From Chloroflexota bacterium (GTDB lineage: Bacteria > Chloroflexota > Limnocylindria > P2-11E), in NCBI GenBank assembly GCA_005880575.1, contig VBIZ01000193.1:1-32502 (forward strand): 32,502 nucleotides of DNA, read 5' to 3'. Numbering within the stretch: position 1 is the first letter of the stretch; each line of letters starts with the position of its first letter. Below are positions 1 through 7,773 of this stretch, in pieces. Position numbers and translations under genes: made by a program. Below the pieces are notes generated by a model. The model had not been told where the DNA came from. It saw only the letters and a list, made by a program, of their open reading frames with translations, and ran no database searches.

Positions 1-567
1 TCCGTGCCGGAGATCGACGACCCTTACGTCGACGCCGGGCCGCAGCCCTTGCGAGTCGAGGTACTCGAGGAAGCCGGGCTCATGCTCGAACTGATCGGGA
101 ATGCGCTCGACCGTGGCGGTCGCTCCCGCCGGCACGCGCTCGAGCGGCTTCGTCGGGCGCCCCCTCACCCCGGGCATGGGATTGCCATGCGGGCAGGTCT
201 GGGGGTCGCCGAGCACCATCTGGATGCGCTGCTCCATCTCAGGCGACATCGCGTGCTCGAGTCGCTCGGCCTCTTCGTGGGTCTTCCACCACTCGAATCC
301 GAGGACTTCGACGAGGAAGCGTTCGGCGAGGCGATGGCGGCGGACGATCGAGTCGGCGTGGCGCTGCCCGCTCTTGGTCAGATGCACTTCTTTTCGGTCA
401 TCGAGGGCGATGATGCTGTCGCGCTCCAGGCGGTGCACCATCTCCGACACCGCCGGTGCCGAGAAGCCGAGGAACTCCGCGAGGCGCGCCGAGACGACGT
501 GTCCGTTCTCGTCCCCGAGCGTGTAGATGGCCTGGAGGTACTCCTCGACGGCCGGAGAAGCGGTAAT
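1..567 (-). CDS. DtxR/MntR-family metal-dependent repressor, partial (C-terminus beyond window)
   Basis: Metal-dependent transcriptional repressor of the DtxR/IdeR/MntR family, read by translating the reverse strand; the ORF track misses it because the reading frame has no ATG, GTG or TTG start. The visible 189 residues begin with a winged helix (VEEYLQAIYTL, then VSEMVHRLERD) and continue into the metal-binding dimerisation domain (HRLAERFL, THEEAERLEHAM, CPHGNPMPG) and the start of the SH3-like region. By family knowledge, Glu sits where DtxR has Met10 and MntR has Asp8, and Glu sits where DtxR has Cys102 and MntR has Glu99, so the metal site looks more manganese-type than iron-type; that is inference. 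An in-frame TAA lies upstream, and the only plausible start is ATT at 567, six bases after a GGAGG ribosome site. It diverges from a ZIP transporter, with operator-like boxes between them. Confidence 0.9.
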   Translation of the reverse strand, partial: MTASPAVEEYLQAIYTLGDENGHVVSARLAEFLGFSAPAVSEMVHRLERDSIIALDDRKEVHLTKSGQRHADSIVRRHRLAERFLVEVLGFEWWKTHEEAERLEHAMSPEMEQRIQMVLGDPQTCPHGNPMPGVRGRPTKPLERVPAGATATVERIPDQFEHEPGFLEYLDSQGLRPGVDVRVVDLRHG

Positions 568-573
568 TGTTGA

Positions 574-578
574 CCTCC
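574..578 (-). promoter_or_regulatory. Ribosome binding site GGAGG for the ATT-started repressor
   Basis: On the minus strand GGAGG is followed by six bases and then ATT ACC GCT. This placement supports ATT as the initiation codon of the DtxR-family gene, since no ATG, GTG or TTG occurs in that frame between the upstream stop and the helix-turn-helix. Confidence 0.6.
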
Positions 579-592
579 GCGGTCGGAAATCG

Positions 593-624
593 TTAGGCTC
601 ACCTTAGCCGTTAGGGCGACCTAA
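593..624. promoter_or_regulatory. Two operator-like boxes for a DtxR-family repressor
   Basis: The divergent intergenic region holds TTAGGCTCACCTTA (593-606) and TTAGGGCGACCTAA (611-624). The second has perfect TTAGG/CCTAA arms and the first has one mismatch in the arms. The box starts are 18 bp apart. The known DtxR/IdeR operator is a TTAGGTTAGGCTAACCTAA-type palindrome, which these resemble. They probably let the adjacent repressor control both itself and the ZIP transporter. Confidence 0.65.
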
Positions 625-625
625 A

Positions 626-639
626 GGGGAGCGCTCCCC
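626..639. repeat. 14-bp perfect palindrome GGGGAGCGCTCCCC
   Basis: A self-complementary 14-mer lies two bases past the second operator-like box and 35 bases before the ZIP start codon. It could be a second regulator's site or a hairpin in the ZIP leader. No specific protein can be assigned. Confidence 0.5.
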
Positions 640-674
640 GCGGCGAGTATCGCACTCGGAGTGGCACAGCCGCG

Positions 675-1520
675 ATGTCGATGGCCGAGATCCTTCTGCT
701 GGGCGCGATCGCCGGTTTCACCGTTTTTCTCGGACTTCCCCTCGGACGATTGCGCGGCGCATCGAACCGGATGCGGTCGCTGTTGAACGCGGGGGCGACC
801 GGCATCCTCCTTTTCCTTTTCTGGGACGTGCTCGCGAAGGGAATTCAGCCGGTGGAGGCGGCGCTTGCCGAAGCCACGGGCGGTGGCAGCTGGGTGCGCT
901 TTGGCTGGCTCGCCGCTGTCTTTGCGGTGTCTTTGACGGTCGGATTGATGAGTCTGGTCTATTACGACCTCTGGCTCTCGCGACGCGCCCGTGCCACGGT
1001 GCGCTTCGGTCCGGGTGCCGCCGACGTGCGCGAGCTTCGCGCCGGACCCGTCGCGCGGTTGCGGCCGGCGGAGCGCCTGGCCTTCTTCATCGCGCTCGGG
1101 ATCGGCTTTCACAATCTCTCGGAGGGCCTCGCGATCGGGCAGTCCGCAGCCGGCGGACAGCTTCGGCTGGCCCTGGTCCTCGTTATCGGATTCGCGCTCC
1201 ATAACGCGACCGAAGGGTTCGGGATCGTCGGTCCATTCGCCGGCGAGACCCATCTCCCGAGCTGGCGTTTCCTCGGAGCGCTCGGTCTCATCGCGGGCGG
1301 GCCCACGTTCATCGGGACCATCATCGGCCAGTCTTTTCAGAACGAGACGGTCTTCGCCGCGTTCCTGGCGCTCGCGGCGGGATCGATCCTCTACGTGGTC
1401 ATCGAGCTTCTCGCCGTCGCGCGCAAGCTTGGTCACAAAGACATGACGACGTGGGGCATTCTGGTCGGGCTTCTGCTTGGATTTGCAACCGACTTCATCC
1501 TCACAGCGGTCGGTGCGTGA
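675..1520 (+). CDS. ZIP-family metal transporter
   Basis: A polytopic membrane protein of 281 residues in the ZIP (ZupT/GufA-like) family, importing divalent metal such as zinc, manganese or iron. The diagnostic transmembrane metal-site motifs are visible: [10 protein letters not shown] around residue 145 and HNATEGFGI around residue 176, followed by [11 protein letters not shown]. The first ATG (675) is preceded by a weak GGAG about 12 bases upstream; a second ATG six bases later is possible. It diverges from the DtxR/MntR-like gene, and the boxes between them suggest metal-dependent repression of uptake. The Mn-like metal site of the neighbouring repressor makes manganese a candidate substrate, but the sequence does not prove it. 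Confidence 0.88.
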   Translation: MSMAEILLLGAIAGFTVFLGLPLGRLRGASNRMRSLLNAGATGILLFLFWDVLAKGIQPVEAALAEATGGGSWVRFGWLAAVFAVSLTVGLMSLVYYDLWLSRRARATVRFGPGAADVRELRAGPVARLRPAERLAFFIALGIGFHNLSEGLAIGQSAAGGQLRLALVLVIGFALHNATEGFGIVGPFAGETHLPSWRFLGALGLIAGGPTFIGTIIGQSFQNETVFAAFLALAAGSILYVVIELLAVARKLGHKDMTTWGILVGLLLGFATDFILTAVGA

Positions 1521-1553
1521 CGAACTAGGGCACTTTTCGGTGTCACAGCCCGT

Positions 1554-1559
1554 TAGAGT
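1554..1559 (+). promoter_or_regulatory. -10 element TAGAGT for a leaderless mreB-like gene
   Basis: GTTAGAGT ends seven bases before the GTG at 1567. The same GTTAGA[C/G]T string precedes the genes at 11273 and 25229 at eight and nine bases, which is the spacing expected when transcription starts at or next to the start codon. No good -35 box and no Shine-Dalgarno sequence is seen. Confidence 0.5.
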
Positions 1560-1566
1560 TCACCGC

Positions 1567-2586
1567 GTGTTCTCCCGACAGATCGGCATCGACCTCGGCA
1601 CGGCCAACGTCATCGTGTACGTCCGTGGGAGGGGGATCGTCCTCACCGAGCCGTCCGTTGTGGCGCTCGCGAAAGAGGATGGCTCTAACCGGCCTCGGAT
1701 CGTCGCGATCGGCGAAGAGGCAAGGCTCATGCTCGGCCGCACCCCTGGCACGATCACGGCGCTCCGTCCCATGCGCGACGGCGTGATCGCCGACTACGTG
1801 ATCACCGAGCGCATGCTCGAGTACTTCATCAATAAGGTGACGGGGCGCATCAAGTTCGTCCGGCCCGAGCTGATGATCTGCGTCCCATCCGGCGTCACGA
1901 GCGTGGAGCGCCGCGCGGTCAAGGACGCCGCCCTGCGAGCCGGCGCACGCGAGGCCCACCTCATCGAGGAGCCCCTCGCGGCCGCGATCGGTGCGAACAT
2001 CCCGATCTCGGGACCATCAGGCAACCTCATCATCGACATCGGCGGCGGGACCGCGGAGATCGCGGTCATCTCTCTCGGAGGCATCGTGGTATCGCGCAGC
2101 GTTCGCGCCGCCGGCAACAAGCTCGACGAAGCGATCGCGAACTTCGTGCGCAAGCGCTACAACCTGATGATCGGCGAGCGCACCGCCGAGGATGTGAAGA
2201 TTCAGATCGGATCGGCGTTGCCGATGGACCCCGAGCTCACGATGGAGGTACGCGGGCGCGATCTGATCGCCGGCCTGCCGCGCACCATCACCATCGGCTC
2301 AAACGAGATCTCCGAGGCGATGGACCCCGTGCTTCAGCAGATCATGGCCGCGGTGAAGGCCGTTCTCGAGGAGACGCCACCCGAGCTCGCGTCCGATGTC
2401 ATCGACAAGGGCATGGTCTTATCCGGCGGCGGAGCACTCCTGCGCAACATGGACAAGCTCCTGACACAGGTCACCGGAGTCCCCTGCTACGTCGCGGACA
2501 ACCCGCTCTACTGCGTCGCCAAGGGAACGGGCATGGCGCTCGAGCACCTCGACTTCTTCCGCAGAAGCCTCGTCGCAGTCCACTAG
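1567..2586 (+). CDS. mreB: MreB/Mbl-like actin homologue
   Basis: A bacterial actin of 339 residues that forms membrane-associated filaments organising cell-wall synthesis. Visible nucleotide-binding motifs are [14 protein letters not shown] (phosphate 1, residues 5-18), [15 protein letters not shown] (phosphate 2) and [15 protein letters not shown] (adenosine), together with [10 protein letters not shown]. The ORF track starts at 1477, but homology begins at [11 protein letters not shown], so I take the GTG at 1567, just after a -10-like box. No mreC or mreD follows; the next gene, ten bases on, is a WecG/TagA glycosyltransferase and then a polysaccharide gene run. It may therefore be a specialised paralogue tied to surface polymer assembly, although a housekeeping role is equally possible. 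Confidence 0.93.
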   Translation: MFSRQIGIDLGTANVIVYVRGRGIVLTEPSVVALAKEDGSNRPRIVAIGEEARLMLGRTPGTITALRPMRDGVIADYVITERMLEYFINKVTGRIKFVRPELMICVPSGVTSVERRAVKDAALRAGAREAHLIEEPLAAAIGANIPISGPSGNLIIDIGGGTAEIAVISLGGIVVSRSVRAAGNKLDEAIANFVRKRYNLMIGERTAEDVKIQIGSALPMDPELTMEVRGRDLIAGLPRTITIGSNEISEAMDPVLQQIMAAVKAVLEETPPELASDVIDKGMVLSGGGALLRNMDKLLTQVTGVPCYVADNPLYCVAKGTGMALEHLDFFRRSLVAVH

Positions 2587-2596
2587 CGAGCGAGCC

Positions 2597-3328
2597 TTGC
2601 CGTCGCGGCGCGTCGACATCCTCGGCGTGGGCTTCGACCGGGTCGACCTCGCCGCCGCTGCGGAACGGATCATCGAGCGCCACGCCGCCGGTCAACGAAC
2701 CTTCGTGATCACGGCGAATCCGGAGTTCGTGATGCTCGCGCGTCGTGACGAAGATCTCTTCGAGCTCGCCCGCGCCGCCGAGCTTGTCGTCGCCGACGGG
2801 ACCGGCGTGCTCCTCGCGTCGCGCGTCCTTCGCGATCCGTTGCCCGGCCGGGTTCCGGGGCGCCTGCTCGTGCCCGCCGTCCTGCAGCTCGTCAGCGGGC
2901 CGGTCTTTCTCCTCGGGGCCGCGCCCGGCGTCGCCGAGCGCGCGGGCGAGGCGCTTGTGCGGCGGATCCCCTCGCTGGAGGTTGCAGGCACCCACGCGGG
3001 CTCGCCTGCATCGGAGAACGACGAAGCGATCCGCGAGCGGATCCAGGCCGCCGCCGCGCGCGTCCTCCTCGTCGCGTACGGCATGCCCGCGCAGGAGCGT
3101 TGGATCGCGCGGAACCTACCGCTCCTTCCGGCGGTCCGGACCGCGATCGGCGTGGGCGGCGTGTTCGATCAGCTCGCGGGTCGGGTGCGGGTGCCACCGC
3201 GCTTCGTGCATGCGATCGGCTTCGAGTGGCTCTGGCGGCTCGCCTTCGAGCCGCACCGCTGGCGACGGCAGCGCGCGCTCCCCGTGTTCGCGGCGCTCGT
3301 CGCGCGGCAGCGCATCTTCGGCCGATGA
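2597..3328 (+). CDS. WecG/TagA/CpsF-family glycosyltransferase
   Basis: A 243-residue GT26-type enzyme. Known members transfer N-acetylmannosamine or a related sugar to lipid-linked intermediates at the cytoplasmic membrane. Family landmarks are VITANPEFVMLARRD (residues 36-50), VADGTGVLLASR (about 65-76), a FLLGAAPG turn, and YGMPAQERWI near 160, which corresponds to the usual G-x-P-x-QE motif. The C-terminus EWLWRLAFEPHRWRRQ is typical of the family's membrane-associating tail. The start is TTG, ten bases after the mreB stop; no better start exists without losing conserved sequence. Its stop overlaps the next gene as ATGA. Confidence 0.9.
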   Translation: MPSRRVDILGVGFDRVDLAAAAERIIERHAAGQRTFVITANPEFVMLARRDEDLFELARAAELVVADGTGVLLASRVLRDPLPGRVPGRLLVPAVLQLVSGPVFLLGAAPGVAERAGEALVRRIPSLEVAGTHAGSPASENDEAIRERIQAAAARVLLVAYGMPAQERWIARNLPLLPAVRTAIGVGGVFDQLAGRVRVPPRFVHAIGFEWLWRLAFEPHRWRRQRALPVFAALVARQRIFGR

Positions 3329-4428
3329 ACCTCGCCCTGGCCCACGAGTACTTCGTCGCGCACGGCGGCGCGGAGCGCGTGGTCGAGACGTTTCATGAGA
3401 TGTGGCCTGAGGCTCCCGTGTACACGTTCTTCCACGATCGGCGCCGCTACGGGGACCTGCCCGGATGGAATCTTCGCACGAGCTACCTCCAGTGGCTGCT
3501 CCTCGGCGAGAGCCATCGCCTGCTCCTCCCGCTCTACCCGAACGCGGCGCGCGCCTTGCGCGTGTCGCCGGAGACCGACGTCGCTCTGGTCTCGACGAGC
3601 GCCTTCATCAAAGCCATCGGCCTTGCGGATCGCACTGTGGCCGTCGCGTACTGCCACTCGCCGACGCGCTATCTGTACGACTGGAGCGATCGCTATTTAC
3701 AGGAGGAGGTTCCGCAGCCGCTCATTCCGTTGGTGCGTGACCTACTCGGCCGTCTGCGTGAGGACGATCAAAAGGCGGCACGCCGGTTCGATCGATGGAT
3801 GGCGAATTCGAGCGCCGTGCGAGGAAGGATCGAGACGTATTACGGCGTGCCCGGCCCGACGATCGAGATCGTCCATCCGCCGGTCGATGTCGCCTCGTTC
3901 ACCGCGAACGAAGAACGAAGCGATTTCTGGCTTTTCGTCGGCCGGCTCTCGGAATACAAGCGCGCCGACGTCGCGGTCAGGGCCTTCAACGAGATCGGGA
4001 TGCGCCTGCTCGTCGTGGGTGAAGGCCGCGAGCGCCAAAGCCTCGAGCGAATGGCGGGCGAGAACGTCGTGTTCACAGGCCGCGCCGACGACGCCACCCT
4101 TCGCTCGCTTCTCGCGTCGGCGCGCGGCCTCATCTTCCCGGCCGAGGACGACTTCGGCATCGTGTGCGCCGAAGCGCTGGCCTCCGGCGCGCCCGTCGTC
4201 GCTCTCGCCGCAGGCGGGGTATTCGACATCATCCGCGACGGCGAGGAGGGCGTTTTGGTCGACGTGCCCGAACCGCGCGCCTTCGCCGAGGGCGTGCTTC
4301 GCGCGGAGCGGACGCGTTTCCAACCGAAAGCGCTTCGCGACTCGGCGCGCCGCTTCGATGTGTCACGATTTCGCGAGCGCGTCCGCACCATCGTCGACGA
4401 CGCGCGTCAAAAAGGAAGGGCCAAATGA
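3325..4428 (+). CDS. GT4-family glycosyltransferase
   Basis: A cytoplasmic retaining glycosyltransferase of 367 residues with a GT-B fold. The N-terminal acceptor domain opens with LALAHEYFVAHGGAERV, including the glycine-rich loop. The C-terminal donor domain shows LFVGRLSEYKRADVAVRAF and AEDDFGIVCAEALASGAPVV, the latter equivalent to the E-x7-E donor motif. It resembles WbaZ-type mannosyltransferases, but the donor and acceptor sugars cannot be read. The start is the ATG overlapping the upstream TGA, not the 442-residue extension in the ORF track, which merely runs through the preceding gene in another frame. The stop overlaps a short ORF with a good ribosome site. Confidence 0.92.
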   Translation: MNLALAHEYFVAHGGAERVVETFHEMWPEAPVYTFFHDRRRYGDLPGWNLRTSYLQWLLLGESHRLLLPLYPNAARALRVSPETDVALVSTSAFIKAIGLADRTVAVAYCHSPTRYLYDWSDRYLQEEVPQPLIPLVRDLLGRLREDDQKAARRFDRWMANSSAVRGRIETYYGVPGPTIEIVHPPVDVASFTANEERSDFWLFVGRLSEYKRADVAVRAFNEIGMRLLVVGEGRERQSLERMAGENVVFTGRADDATLRSLLASARGLIFPAEDDFGIVCAEALASGAPVVALAAGGVFDIIRDGEEGVLVDVPEPRAFAEGVLRAERTRFQPKALRDSARRFDVSRFRERVRTIVDDARQKGRAK

Positions 4429-4523
4429 CTGAGCGAGGCCCGGCTTTGCCGAGCCGAGTGAAACCGCCAGCCTTGAGCCCGTGGCGAGTCGCGGAGGCAA
4501 GGCCGACGGGACGAGCTGCTTGA
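4425..4523 (+). CDS. Possible 32-residue coupling ORF between glycosyltransferase and PHP gene
   Basis: GGAAGG stands a few bases before an ATG that overlaps the GT4 stop (ATGA). The frame encodes 32 residues beginning MTERGPALPSRVKPP with no recognisable domain, and ends at a TGA that overlaps the candidate TTG start of the PHP gene (TTGA). The arrangement suggests translation passes through this ORF to reach the PHP gene. It could instead mark a frameshift that detached the PHP protein's original N-terminus, or be chance. Function is unknown. Confidence 0.3.
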   Translation: MTERGPALPSRVKPPALSPWRVAEARPTGRAA

Positions 4524-5215
4524 TAGGAACCGAGGCGACGCGCGTTCGCGTGGACATGCACACCCACTGCGAGGCCTCGCCCGATAGTCGCACCCCCATC
4601 GCGGAGCAGGCTCGCGCGGTGCGCGCCGCCCGCATCGACGTTATTTGCGCGACCGATCACAACACAATCGAGGGTGGGCTCCGTCTGCGCGAGCTGGCGG
4701 ACGGCTTCCGTGTGATCATCGGCGAGGAGGTCAGCTCGCGCGACGGCGAGATCATCGGTCTCTTCCTCGAGCGTCCCATTCCGCGCGATCTGAGCGGCGA
4801 GGACACGATCGCCCGCATCCACGATCAGGGCGGACTCGTCGTCGTTCCGCATCCCTTCAGCATCAACCGCCGCTATCACATGCGGCGGCCCGCTCTCGAT
4901 CGCCTCCGTTCGCAGATCGATGCGCTCGAGATCTTCAACGCGCGCGAGGCGATCTTCCTGAACAACCGATCGGCGGCCGCCTATGCCAGGCAGCACAACA
5001 TCGTCGGCACGGCCGGGAGCGATGCGCACCGCGCGGTGGAGATCGGCCGCGCCTTCGTCGAGATGCCCGACTTCGCCGGGCGTGCGGATTTCCTCGACGC
5101 GCTCCGTCAGGGCGTCACGCAGGGTCGGCTCTCCGGTGGCGGCGTCCACGTCTTCACCCGCTACGACCGATTTCGGAAGTGGCTCGGACGAAAGAGCTCG
5201 AGCCCAAGTCGTTGA
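4520..5215 (+). CDS. PHP-domain metal-dependent phosphoesterase
   Basis: A PHP-superfamily hydrolase of about 231 residues with the expected metal ligands: VDMHTH near the start, ATDHNT about residue 45, VVVPHPF about 110, and GSDAH about 170. Members hydrolyse phosphoesters or phosphoproteins; in capsule clusters relatives act as polymerase or tyrosine-phosphate phosphatases. Here the likely role is phosphate removal in polysaccharide synthesis or its control, which is inferred from position. The start is uncertain: GTG 4481 (ORF track), TTG 4520 (overlaps the stop of a short upstream ORF) and GTG 4550 (just before DMHTH) are all in frame, and I prefer TTG 4520. The stop overlaps the next gene as TTGA. 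Confidence 0.85.
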   Translation: MIGTEATRVRVDMHTHCEASPDSRTPIAEQARAVRAARIDVICATDHNTIEGGLRLRELADGFRVIIGEEVSSRDGEIIGLFLERPIPRDLSGEDTIARIHDQGGLVVVPHPFSINRRYHMRRPALDRLRSQIDALEIFNAREAIFLNNRSAAAYARQHNIVGTAGSDAHRAVEIGRAFVEMPDFAGRADFLDALRQGVTQGRLSGGGVHVFTRYDRFRKWLGRKSSSPSR

Positions 5216-6255
5216 AAGAGCCGCAGGTCGCGGCTCACGTCGAGGACCCGACGATCGAGCAGCTCGCCGCCGCGGCGGGGCGCACGGACGAGATCGCCGT
5301 ACGGCGCCAGCTCTTCGGTTGGCGCGAGCTCATCTCGACCGTCATCCCGCTCGCACTCATAGCCTTCTTCGCACGGAACGTCGATTGGCGCCAGGCGTTC
5401 GCCACGTTGCGGCGGGCGGACCCGGTGTTCGTGATCGCGGCGCTCCTCGTGTACTACCTGTCGTTCCCGGTCCGCGCCATCCGGTGGGCGCGCCTCCTCC
5501 GCGAGGGCGGCACGCGCATCTTCGGGCGCGACCTTCTCGAGATCCTGCTCCTCGGGTGGTTCGTCAACTGTCTCGTGCCGGCAAAGCTGGGCGACCTGTA
5601 CCGGAGCTATCTCGTGAAGCGACGTTTCGGGATATCGCTGTCGCGGACTGTCGGCGTGGTGGTGGCGGAGCGCCTTCTCGACCTGTTCGTCGTCTTTGGG
5701 CTGCTCATCGTCGACGGGTACGTGGCCTTCGGGCGCACGATCCTGCCCGATCTGAACGTCCTCTACGTCACCGGCGGCGCGCTCGGCTTCGTCATCCTGA
5801 TCGGGCTCGTCGCGCTCTACGCGGTCGGTCCGCGGCTTGGGCGGTTCTTCCCCGCGGAGGTGCGCCGTATCGGCAGACTCTTTCGCGAGGGCGTCCTGCA
5901 CAGCTTTCGCGCGCTGCCGATCGCCGGTCCGCTGACGCTCCTGGTGTGGACGCTCGAGACGACCCGCCTGCTGCTCGTCCTCTTCGCGCTCGGCCTCTAT
6001 CTCCCACCGTCGCAGGTGATCTTCGTGGCCGTCGCCTCCTCTCTGCTCACGACGGTTCCGCTTACGCCCGCCGGCTTCGGGTTCGTCGAGATCGCGATGG
6101 TGTACGTCCTCACGACGGGCTTCGGCCTTGCGCAGAACGACGCCGTCGCGGTCGCGGTGCTCGATCGAGCGGTCAGCGTCTTCTCGGTGATCGTCGTCGG
6201 CGGCGTGCTGTACCTCCGCACCCAGCGGACCGAACGGATCGGTGCCGCGCGGTGA
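5212..6255 (+). CDS. Flippase-like membrane protein (LPG synthase transmembrane family, UPF0104/YbhN-like)
   Basis: An integral membrane protein of about 347 residues with roughly seven to eight helices, of the lysylphosphatidylglycerol-synthase transmembrane/AglD family. Family markers are FPVRAIRWARLLR (about residue 82), WFVNCLVPAKLGDLYRSYLVKRRFG (about 115-139, including the conserved PAKLGD-x-R pattern), AERLLDLFVV, and TPAGFGFVE near residue 280. Relatives are associated with glycolipid or polyprenyl-sugar synthesis or translocation. The 536-residue ORF track entry includes a spurious N-terminus that is a shadow of the PHP gene. TTG 5212 overlaps the PHP stop; GTG 5179 is an alternative. 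The stop overlaps the following gene as GTGA. Confidence 0.85.
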   Translation: MKEPQVAAHVEDPTIEQLAAAAGRTDEIAVRRQLFGWRELISTVIPLALIAFFARNVDWRQAFATLRRADPVFVIAALLVYYLSFPVRAIRWARLLREGGTRIFGRDLLEILLLGWFVNCLVPAKLGDLYRSYLVKRRFGISLSRTVGVVVAERLLDLFVVFGLLIVDGYVAFGRTILPDLNVLYVTGGALGFVILIGLVALYAVGPRLGRFFPAEVRRIGRLFREGVLHSFRALPIAGPLTLLVWTLETTRLLLVLFALGLYLPPSQVIFVAVASSLLTTVPLTPAGFGFVEIAMVYVLTTGFGLAQNDAVAVAVLDRAVSVFSVIVVGGVLYLRTQRTERIGAAR

Positions 6256-7772
6256 GCCGCGGGCTCATTCTGCTTTCGCTTGCGCTTCTCGCGTTTCGCC
6301 TGCTCTCCGCGGCGTTCGTCGTGATCCAACCGGGTTTCACCGACGCGTTCTATTACGTCGACGTCGCCCGCCGGCTCGCTCACGGTGAGGGCCTCACCGC
6401 GGACTTCGTCTGGAACTTTCTCGAGGCTCCGCACCTCGATCCGCTTCCCGTGGCGAGTCACCGCTTCTGGATGCCCCTCGCGACCGTCGTACAGGCGACG
6501 GGCATCACGGTTCTCGAGCCTCTTCTCGGTACGTTCCGGTCGGCCCAGGCCGCGATCATCGCGGTGGCCGCGTTCGTCCCCGCGGTCGCGTACGCGGCGG
6601 CGCGCTCGATCGGCGCATCGCCGCGCGCCGGCCTGTTCGCGGCGGCGCTCGCCGGCCTCGGTGGTGGCGCGTTCGCGCCAGCGTGGGTCACGCTCGACTC
6701 GTTCGCCATCGCCGCTCTCATCGGAACGGCGTTCTTCATCGCGTTCGGACGCGCGGCGACCGGCGACGCGCGCGCCGGCGCGATCTGCGGCCTGCTCGTC
6801 GGGCTCCTGTTCCTGGCGCGAGCGGAGGGCGCCCTGTTCGGGGTGGCGCTCCTCGCGCTCGCGTTGCGGCCGTCGTCTCGTGCCGCCGGCGTCGCGGGCA
6901 GCGCGATCGCGCTAGCGATCGGCGCGGCATGGCTGCTGCGCGGAGTGGCGCTCGGCGGATCGCCGGACCTGCTCGCCCGGACGATCTTCCTCGCGCGATA
7001 CGAAGACTTCTTCGCGGTCACGCCGACGGGCACAACCGACCTCGCGACGATCGTGGCGACGCGTCTCGGCGCGCTCGGCTCGGATCTCCTCGTCGCGCTC
7101 TCCGGCCTCATGGGATTCCTCGTCTTCCCGCTCGCGCTCGGGGTGAGGGACGCCTGGCGGCGACCGGCGGTGCGCGGGTTCGTCGGCCTCTCGCTCCTTA
7201 TCTATGTGGCCGAGGGCGTCGTCTGGCCGCTTCACGCAACGCGCGGCTCGTACTTCCACTCCCTCGCAGCGCTGTATCCGTTCGCGATGGCGCTCGTTGC
7301 CGTCGGCGGCGAGGGATGGCTCGCGCGCGGCGGAGCGCGTGCGCGCCGCCTTGTGACGAGCGCGACGGTCGGCGCCGCCGCGGTGCTCGCGGTTTTCGGT
7401 CTGCAGACCTGGGATGCCGCATTCAATGCGGGCTATCGCCTGCGGAGCGAGGCGGTCGAAGCGATCCCGCCGGGACCGTTCCTCGCGATCGACGGCGCGG
7501 CCTGGCGGTGGATCGCCGATCGGACGGTGGTCGTGACCCCCGCGGATGGGTTGAACGTCGCGGCGTGCGCGGCGGCGCGGTACGGCGCGAAGAGCGTCGT
7601 CCTGGAGGCGGCGCACTTCTCGGTCTACGACGGCCTCTACCGGGGCGACCCGGTGCCGTGGCTCAGCCCTCCGGTGGAGCGCGGCACGGTCCGGATCTAC
7701 GCGGTCCGCGCCGAGATCTCTTGCTCGATTCGCGCCTTGCCGGACACCGGCGGCGTGGCCGCTGTGCCCTAG
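6252..7772 (+). CDS. Polytopic GT-C-like glycosyltransferase (GT39/ArnT-type fold suspected)
   Basis: A membrane protein of 506 residues with many hydrophobic helices. The first predicted extracytoplasmic loop, GFTDAFYYVDVARRLAHGEG, has the acidic residue and tyrosine pattern typical of polyprenyl-phosphate-sugar-dependent GT-C enzymes, followed by HRFWMPLAT. The C-terminal 100 residues form a soluble domain without a recognised motif. It probably transfers a sugar on the outer face of the membrane, using lipid-linked sugar made by the neighbouring GT2 enzyme; this is inference. The long ORF in the track (from 4983) includes shadow sequence; the start here is GTG overlapping the previous stop. 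The TAG stop lies one base before the GTG of the next gene. Confidence 0.7.
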   Translation: MSRGLILLSLALLAFRLLSAAFVVIQPGFTDAFYYVDVARRLAHGEGLTADFVWNFLEAPHLDPLPVASHRFWMPLATVVQATGITVLEPLLGTFRSAQAAIIAVAAFVPAVAYAAARSIGASPRAGLFAAALAGLGGGAFAPAWVTLDSFAIAALIGTAFFIAFGRAATGDARAGAICGLLVGLLFLARAEGALFGVALLALALRPSSRAAGVAGSAIALAIGAAWLLRGVALGGSPDLLARTIFLARYEDFFAVTPTGTTDLATIVATRLGALGSDLLVALSGLMGFLVFPLALGVRDAWRRPAVRGFVGLSLLIYVAEGVVWPLHATRGSYFHSLAALYPFAMALVAVGGEGWLARGGARARRLVTSATVGAAAVLAVFGLQTWDAAFNAGYRLRSEAVEAIPPGPFLAIDGAAWRWIADRTVVVTPADGLNVAACAAARYGAKSVVLEAAHFSVYDGLYRGDPVPWLSPPVERGTVRIYAVRAEISCSIRALPDTGGVAAVP

Positions 7773-7773
7773 G

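Noticed and set aside
621-1436. 271-residue minus-strand ORF opposite the ZIP gene
   Set aside because: Low-complexity charged sequence typical of a reverse-strand shadow; the plus strand has clear ZIP motifs.
3100-4428. 442-residue start of the GT4 gene as listed
   Set aside because: The first 75 residues translate the previous gene in a wrong frame; the overlap ATG at 3325 is a better start.
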